This document shows positions 4,350 through 5,699 of a DNA stretch of 5,699 nucleotides, piece after piece. The stretch spans positions 1 through 5,699 of the forward strand of contig JAQUXG010000119.1 in assembly GCA_028692515.1 (NCBI GenBank), read 5' to 3'. The stretch is from Kiritimatiellales bacterium. Lineage in GTDB: Bacteria; Verrucomicrobiota; Kiritimatiellia; Kiritimatiellales; Tichowtungiaceae. Position numbers and translations under genes: made by a program. The notes below the pieces were generated by a model that did no database searches, was not told the origin of the DNA, and worked only from the letters and a program-made list of their open reading frames with translations. Each line of letters starts with the position of its first letter. The first letter of the stretch is position 1.

Positions 4350-5699
4350 TTAAATTTGTTTTTGAAGAATGAGTCGGGCGTTGTCGAGTGCGCGGGAAAT
4401 ATCTTTATGGATATTTGCACGGCCGATTTTTTCAATCAGGCCGGCTTTTTGCATGGCGGCGACCGGCTGTTTGTGAATGCCGGAAATAATCAGCGCCGTA
4501 CCGTTGCGGCGTGTGGAGTTCACCATTCCTTCGAGCGCGCGCAGACCGGTGGCATCAATGGCCGGAACGTGGCGCATGCGAAGAATCAGCACTTTCGGCA
4601 GTTTTATTTTTCTGATCTCATCCTGAAACTTGCTGGCCGCACCGAAAAAGAACGGCCCGTCGATTTCGAAAATTTCCACGCCCTTCGGTACGTTGAGGTG
4701 CGCTGAAGCATTTGGATCATTGAGATCACCGTCTTCATCTTCCAGATTGATGATACCGGCATTGGTCACCGTTTCCATGCGGCGCATAAACAGGAAGGCG
4801 GAAAGAACAACGCCAACCTGAATGGCGACCGTGAGGTCGGCAAAAACCGTCAGCAGAAAAACGGTAAGCAGAACCAGCACATCGCTGCGCGGACTGCGGA
4901 AGAGTTTCACAAAAAAGCGCCATTCGCTCATGTTATAGGCGACAACCAGCAGAATGGCAGCCAGAGCGGGCATGGGGATCAGTGCGGCATATCGTCCGAA
5001 AAAGAGCAGAATCAATGTTAGGGTGACCGCATGCACGATTCCGGCCAGCGGCGTGGTTCCACCGTTTTTGATATTCGTCGCCGTGCGGGCAATCGCGCCG
5101 GTTGCCGGAATCCCGCCGAAGAACGGGCAGACGATATTGGCAATGCCCTGTGCGACGAGTTCCATGTTCGAACGGTGACGCTGCCCGGTCATCCCGTCAG
5201 CGACCACGGCGGAAAGAAGCGATTCAATCGCCGCCAGCAGCGCAATGGTCAGTGCGGGGGCAAAAAGGCTCTTCATCAGTTCAAAACTGATCACGGGAAC
5301 AGTGAATGCGGGCAGGTGATTCGGAACGCCGAAGCGGCTTCCGATGGTTTCAACCGGCAGCTTCAGCAGGGTCACCAGCAGAGTCGTCACGAGAATCGCG
5401 ATCAGCGATCCGGGAATACGGCGGGTCACGCGCGGCCAGATGATCATAATGAGCAGTGCCAGCAGACCCAGTCCGGCGGAAAGCGGATCGACCAGATTCA
5501 AATGAGTCCCGATGGCCTCCAGCTTGCCGATAAACTCGCCCGGAAACGTTTCAAGCTGCATGCCGAGGAATGCCGGGATTTGCGTAACGGCAATAATCAC
5601 CGCGATTCCGGTCGTGAAGCCGATAATCAGCGGATAGGGCAGGTATTTAATGATCGAACCCAGACAGCAGATTCCCATCACAACCAGCATCACACCCGC
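4350..5699 (-). CDS. SulP-family anion permease with C-terminal STAS domain (N-terminus outside window)
   Basis: The frame is open to the window edge, giving the last 449 residues; the missing N-terminus is roughly 100 residues by comparison with usual SulP lengths near 550. The visible start AGVMLVVMG runs into transmembrane sequence, so GTG 5693 and ATG 5690 are internal. Seen: LGSIIKYLPYPLIIGFTTGIAVII, LPVETIGSRFG, IALLAAIESLLSAVVADGMTG with RHRSNMELVAQGIAN, and GGIPATGAIARTATN, all typical of the SulP core. This is followed by NMSEWR and a final pair of helices. A STAS domain lies at about residues 334-446, with the conserved loop PAIDATGLRAL; in anti-sigma antagonists this position (Thr/Ser after Asp-Ala) is the phosphorylated one. 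SulP proteins move sulfate, bicarbonate, dicarboxylates or other anions across the inner membrane. The substrate cannot be read from sequence; linkage to satP favours a carbon anion. It is the upstream gene of the operon. Confidence 0.93.
   Translation of the reverse strand, partial: AGVMLVVMGICCLGSIIKYLPYPLIIGFTTGIAVIIAVTQIPAFLGMQLETFPGEFIGKLEAIGTHLNLVDPLSAGLGLLALLIMIIWPRVTRRIPGSLIAILVTTLLVTLLKLPVETIGSRFGVPNHLPAFTVPVISFELMKSLFAPALTIALLAAIESLLSAVVADGMTGQRHRSNMELVAQGIANIVCPFFGGIPATGAIARTATNIKNGGTTPLAGIVHAVTLTLILLFFGRYAALIPMPALAAILLVVAYNMSEWRFFVKLFRSPRSDVLVLLTVFLLTVFADLTVAIQVGVVLSAFLFMRRMETVTNAGIINLEDEDGDLNDPNASAHLNVPKGVEIFEIDGPFFFGAASKFQDEIRKIKLPKVLILRMRHVPAIDATGLRALEGMVNSTRRNGTALIISGIHKQPVAAMQKAGLIEKIGRANIHKDISRALDNARLILQKQI

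Noticed and set aside
5688..5693. GTG/ATG near the right edge as the true start of the SulP permease
   Set aside because: The frame stays open to the window edge, and the protein would begin in the middle of the SulP membrane domain.

Overview
The window reads as a compact chromosomal segment of a moderately GC-rich Gram-negative bacterium. It encodes two apparent lipoproteins, a secreted hydrolase-like protein and two inner-membrane anion transporters. The gene mix, and short TTTCCA/TGGAAA palindromes lying inside a coding sequence, suggest a Verrucomicrobiota/Kiritimatiellota-like (PVC) organism. That placement is inference; no rRNA or marker gene is present.

Layout from left to right. The 3' end of an unidentified membrane-protein gene (+) runs to 136. 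A ~100 bp spacer follows, dominated by an imperfect inverted repeat whose arms are each three 9-bp units. A complete HI0933/YhiN/BaiN-family flavoprotein gene (+) occupies 241-1485. A minus-strand pair comes next: a small lipoprotein gene (1471-1938), overlapping the flavoprotein gene tail to tail by 15 bp, and upstream of it a secreted alpha/beta-hydrolase-like gene (1958-2908) interrupted by one in-frame TAG at 2393-2395. Across an 85 bp divergent spacer lies a Cys-rich lipoprotein gene (+, 2994-3749). Its stop codon abuts that of a minus-strand transporter operon: a SulP-family anion permease with STAS domain (5' end beyond the window) followed 24 bp later by satP (acetate/succinate channel).

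Only the SulP-SatP pair has an obvious joint role, uptake or exchange of small anions such as acetate, succinate, bicarbonate or sulfate. The lipoprotein genes have no recognised function, and the hydrolase-like protein lacks the catalytic signatures expected of its apparent fold.

The most unusual material is not a gene. The flavoprotein coding sequence carries at least four copies of a short palindrome (TTTCCA-N5-TGGAAA type) in all three codon phases. Two copies form a perfect 21-bp inverted repeat 444 bp apart. A further ~19-residue insertion near the C-terminus contains a GC-rich 7-bp hairpin. Together these look like a protein-tolerated palindromic repeat family, comparable in concept to the Rickettsia palindromic elements. 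No CRISPR array, tRNA, rRNA, IS element or phage gene is visible.
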